Origin: Ignavibacteriales bacterium
GTDB taxonomy: Bacteria > Bacteroidota > Ignavibacteria > Ignavibacteriales > Ignavibacteriaceae
Assembly: GCA_027347125.1 (NCBI GenBank)
Contig: DAIERC010000072.1
Location: 1 to 8,427 of the forward strand
Reading direction: 5' to 3'
DNA: 8,427 nt
Shown here: positions 6,645-8,427 of the stretch, in pieces
Layout of the letters: each line of letters starts with the position of its first letter
Position numbering within the stretch: position 1 is the stretch's first letter
Notes under the pieces: model-generated
Told to the model about the DNA's origin: nothing
Database searches by the model: none
The model's input: the letters and a program-made list of their open reading frames with translations, nothing else
Position numbers and translations under genes: made by a program

Positions 6645-7598
6645 TTAAAACTGATTTTTGAAATTTTCTATAATCTCATCCGCAATGTGATATGGAGACA
6701 AATTACCAAGCACAACTTTTTCTAAGGATGAATTAAGCGAATTGTTGCCGATTTCATTCCAAAGTTTTTTCCTGATTTTTTGCTCTACAATTTCTTTAAT
6801 TCTTATTTTCGTTCTGTGTTCTCTTTTCAGAATCAATTTATTATTCTCTTTTAAGAATTCAAAATGTCTTTTTATCTCTTCTGCAATTTCTGCTATGCCT
6901 TTATTTTCCGAAGCCGTTGATGTTAAAATATTGGGCATCCATGATGACGCGTTGTGGTCTCTCATCATCAATATGGTTTTCAAAGCCGATACTGCTTGTT
7001 GTGCTCCCGGCCGGTCGCTTTTATTAACAACAAAAAAATCGGCTATCTCCATTAAACCGGCCTTCATTGCCTGCACAGCATCGCCGGATTCCGGCACAAG
7101 AACAACAACGGTAGTATCGGCTGCTTCGGCAATATCCAGTTCCGATTGGCCGACGCCAACAGTTTCCATTAAAATTAAATCATATCCGGCAGCGTCAAGA
7201 ATATCAGCTGCGTCGTTGGCTTTTTTGCTTAAACCGCCAAGGCTTCCACGTGTTGCCATACTTCTGATAAACACGCCTTCGTCCTGTCCGATGTCGCTCA
7301 TTCTTACCCTGTCGCCAAGAAGAGCGCCGCCGGTAAAAGGACTGGTCGGGTCCACGGCAATAATCCCGATACGTTTATTTTGAGCCCGGTAAAATTTTGT
7401 AAGCTGATTTGTGATAGTGCTTTTACCCGCTCCCGGAGGGCCTGTAATGCCTATACGGTATGCGTTGCCGACTTTAAAATAAATTTCCTTTAATAATTCT
7501 TCGGATGCTTTACTATCAGATTCAACAATTGAAATGGAGCGTGCTACAGTTCTTCTATCGTTATTAAATATTTTTTCTACAAAGCTTTTATCAGGCAT
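6645..7598 (-). CDS. meaB: MeaB/ArgK-type GTPase, methylmalonyl-CoA mutase chaperone
   Basis: This 317-residue G3E/SIMIBI-class GTPase loads and protects the adenosylcobalamin cofactor of methylmalonyl-CoA mutase (older annotation: LAO/AO transport ATPase, ArgK). The P-loop GPPGAGKST is at 53-61. The region VDPTSPFTGGALLGDRVRM (82-100) includes the conserved D83. ILMETVGVGQSELD (142-155) is the Walker B/switch region, and NKSD (192-195) reads the guanine. The C-terminal helices (about 235-317) match the family's dimerisation part. Length is normal. It starts 42 nt after the epimerase stop. The upstream AC-rich spacer has only a weak GGAA, and MeaB ends 115 nt before the dehydrogenase start, so the link to the two catabolic genes is by strand and function. 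The mutase itself is not in the window. Confidence 0.93.
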   Translation of the reverse strand: MPDKSFVEKIFNNDRRTVARSISIVESDSKASEELLKEIYFKVGNAYRIGITGPPGAGKSTITNQLTKFYRAQNKRIGIIAVDPTSPFTGGALLGDRVRMSDIGQDEGVFIRSMATRGSLGGLSKKANDAADILDAAGYDLILMETVGVGQSELDIAEAADTTVVVLVPESGDAVQAMKAGLMEIADFFVVNKSDRPGAQQAVSALKTILMMRDHNASSWMPNILTSTASENKGIAEIAEEIKRHFEFLKENNKLILKREHRTKIRIKEIVEQKIRKKLWNEIGNNSLNSSLEKVVLGNLSPYHIADEIIENFKNQF

Positions 7599-7640
7599 TA
7601 GGTAATTTCCGTTAGGTAAAGAAAATAATTGTATAAGTTA

Positions 7641-8427
7641 TTAACCGTTAACTGATTTAAAGAATTCTACGGTTTTTTCCAGGCCTTCGCTTAATGATGT
7701 TGAAGGTTTCCAGCCGAAGCGTTTAAATAATTTTTCCGAAGTAATAACACTTCTTAATTGCTCGCCCGGAGCGGCAGGCCCGTGTTTTTCTACCATTCTT
7801 TTCCCGACAATTTTATTTAACACGGAAAAAATTTCGTTTACGTTTGTTTCCTTTGCGGTACCGATATTATAAATATTGGTTTTATCGTCGCTAAGTCCCA
7901 GTATATTAGCTTTTGCAACATCGCCCACAAAAACATAATCTCTTGTTTGTTCGCCTGTTCCGTTTATAACGGGCTGAACTCCCTTTAGCATTTTTGTGGT
8001 GAATATTGCAACCACACCTGCTTCTCCAAAAGGATTTTGGCGCGGGCCGTAAATGTTGGCGTATCTTAAAATTGTGTAATTCAATTTGTACTGGATGTTA
8101 TAAAAGTACAAATATTTCTCGACAGCTAATTTGGAAATGCCGTAAGGGGAAAGGGGAGAAGTGGGATGATTTTCATCGGCGGGAAAATAATTTTGTTCAC
8201 CGTAAACAGCGCCTCCGGTAGACGCGAACATAAATTTATTTACACCGGTTCTAACACAATTTTGAAGAAGATTGATTGTGCCGATTATATTTGTGTTGGC
8301 GTCAAAAACCGGGTCAGCTACCGAGCGCCTAACATCCATTTGCGCGGCGTGGTGGTTTACAACATCAAATTTTTCTTTTTCAAAAAGTGCGGATAAATTT
8401 TTATCGGTAATATCTGCTTTTATAAAC
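7641..8427 (-). CDS. NAD-dependent epimerase/dehydratase, GalE-like, partial (N-terminus off right edge)
   Basis: This is an extended short-chain dehydrogenase acting on a nucleotide sugar, closest in style to UDP-glucose 4-epimerase. The frame stays open to the right edge. Codons before the internal ATG at 8339 read FIKADITDKNLSALFE and then VVNHHAAQ, the usual D-I-x-D ... H-x-A-A-Q pattern, so 8339 is not the start. 261 residues are visible, and about 50 with the GxxGxxG NAD site must lie past the edge. In visible numbering, the catalytic S/T is in STGGAVYG (69-76) and the YxxxK pair is Y95 and K99 in SPYGISK. NIYGPRQNPFGEAG, a conserved substrate-binding stretch, follows. It sits upstream of MeaB on the same strand with a 42 nt gap and may be co-transcribed despite its unrelated pathway. 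Cell-surface polysaccharide or galactose metabolism is likely. Confidence 0.9.
   Translation of the reverse strand, partial: FIKADITDKNLSALFEKEKFDVVNHHAAQMDVRRSVADPVFDANTNIIGTINLLQNCVRTGVNKFMFASTGGAVYGEQNYFPADENHPTSPLSPYGISKLAVEKYLYFYNIQYKLNYTILRYANIYGPRQNPFGEAGVVAIFTTKMLKGVQPVINGTGEQTRDYVFVGDVAKANILGLSDDKTNIYNIGTAKETNVNEIFSVLNKIVGKRMVEKHGPAAPGEQLRSVITSEKLFKRFGWKPSTSLSEGLEKTVEFFKSVNG

Noticed and set aside
6742..7383. Plus-strand open frame of 213 codons
   Set aside because: It is antisense to MeaB, whose P-loop and NKSD motifs are clear; the serine-rich translation is typical of an antisense shadow.
7598..7619. Direct repeat TTAGGTAA at 7598-7605 and 7612-7619, at the MeaB start
   Set aside because: Eight bases, 6 nt apart, with no third copy seen nearby and no partner feature; could be chance.
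8166..8396. Plus-strand open frame near the right edge
   Set aside because: It is antisense to the epimerase, whose frame continues through this stretch with the conserved H-x-A-A-Q motif.

Overview
The window is a low-GC stretch of bacterial chromosome with ordinary, tightly packed genes. No phage, insertion sequence, CRISPR array or RNA gene is visible. A signal-peptide TonB receptor implies a diderm. The AT-rich codon use, the style of the proteins and the modest ribosome-binding sites suggest the Bacteroidota/Ignavibacteriota group. That placement is inferred from general resemblance and is not proven by a marker gene.

Layout, left to right. (1) 1-501, minus strand: the N-terminal 167 residues of an exported protein that runs off the left edge, probably starting at TTG. 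(2) 502-755: a divergent intergenic region that should hold promoters for both sides. (3) 756-3614, plus strand: a compact three-gene unit. It encodes a six-helix membrane protein resembling an ECF-transporter S component, a small type I phosphoribosyltransferase, and a TonB-dependent outer-membrane receptor whose start overlaps the end of the phosphoribosyltransferase gene. (4) 3615-3705: a short convergent intergenic region with a weak hairpin. (5) 3706-8427, minus strand, transcribed right to left: a sugar-nucleotide epimerase (N-terminus off the right edge), the GTPase MeaB, a short-chain-type acyl-CoA dehydrogenase, and an acyl-CoA carboxylase carboxyltransferase subunit of the methylcrotonyl-CoA type.

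How they may work together. The minus-strand set looks like acyl-CoA catabolism, as in branched-chain amino-acid or odd-chain degradation. The dehydrogenase makes an enoyl-CoA, the carboxyltransferase (with a biotin carboxylase subunit that is not in this window) carboxylates such a compound, and MeaB services B12-dependent methylmalonyl-CoA mutase (also not here). The plus-strand set reads as an uptake-and-trap module: outer-membrane receptor, inner-membrane substrate-binding component and a PRPP-using enzyme. A nucleobase-like substrate is the simplest guess, but the substrate cannot be read from the sequence. This unit is the most interesting item in the window.
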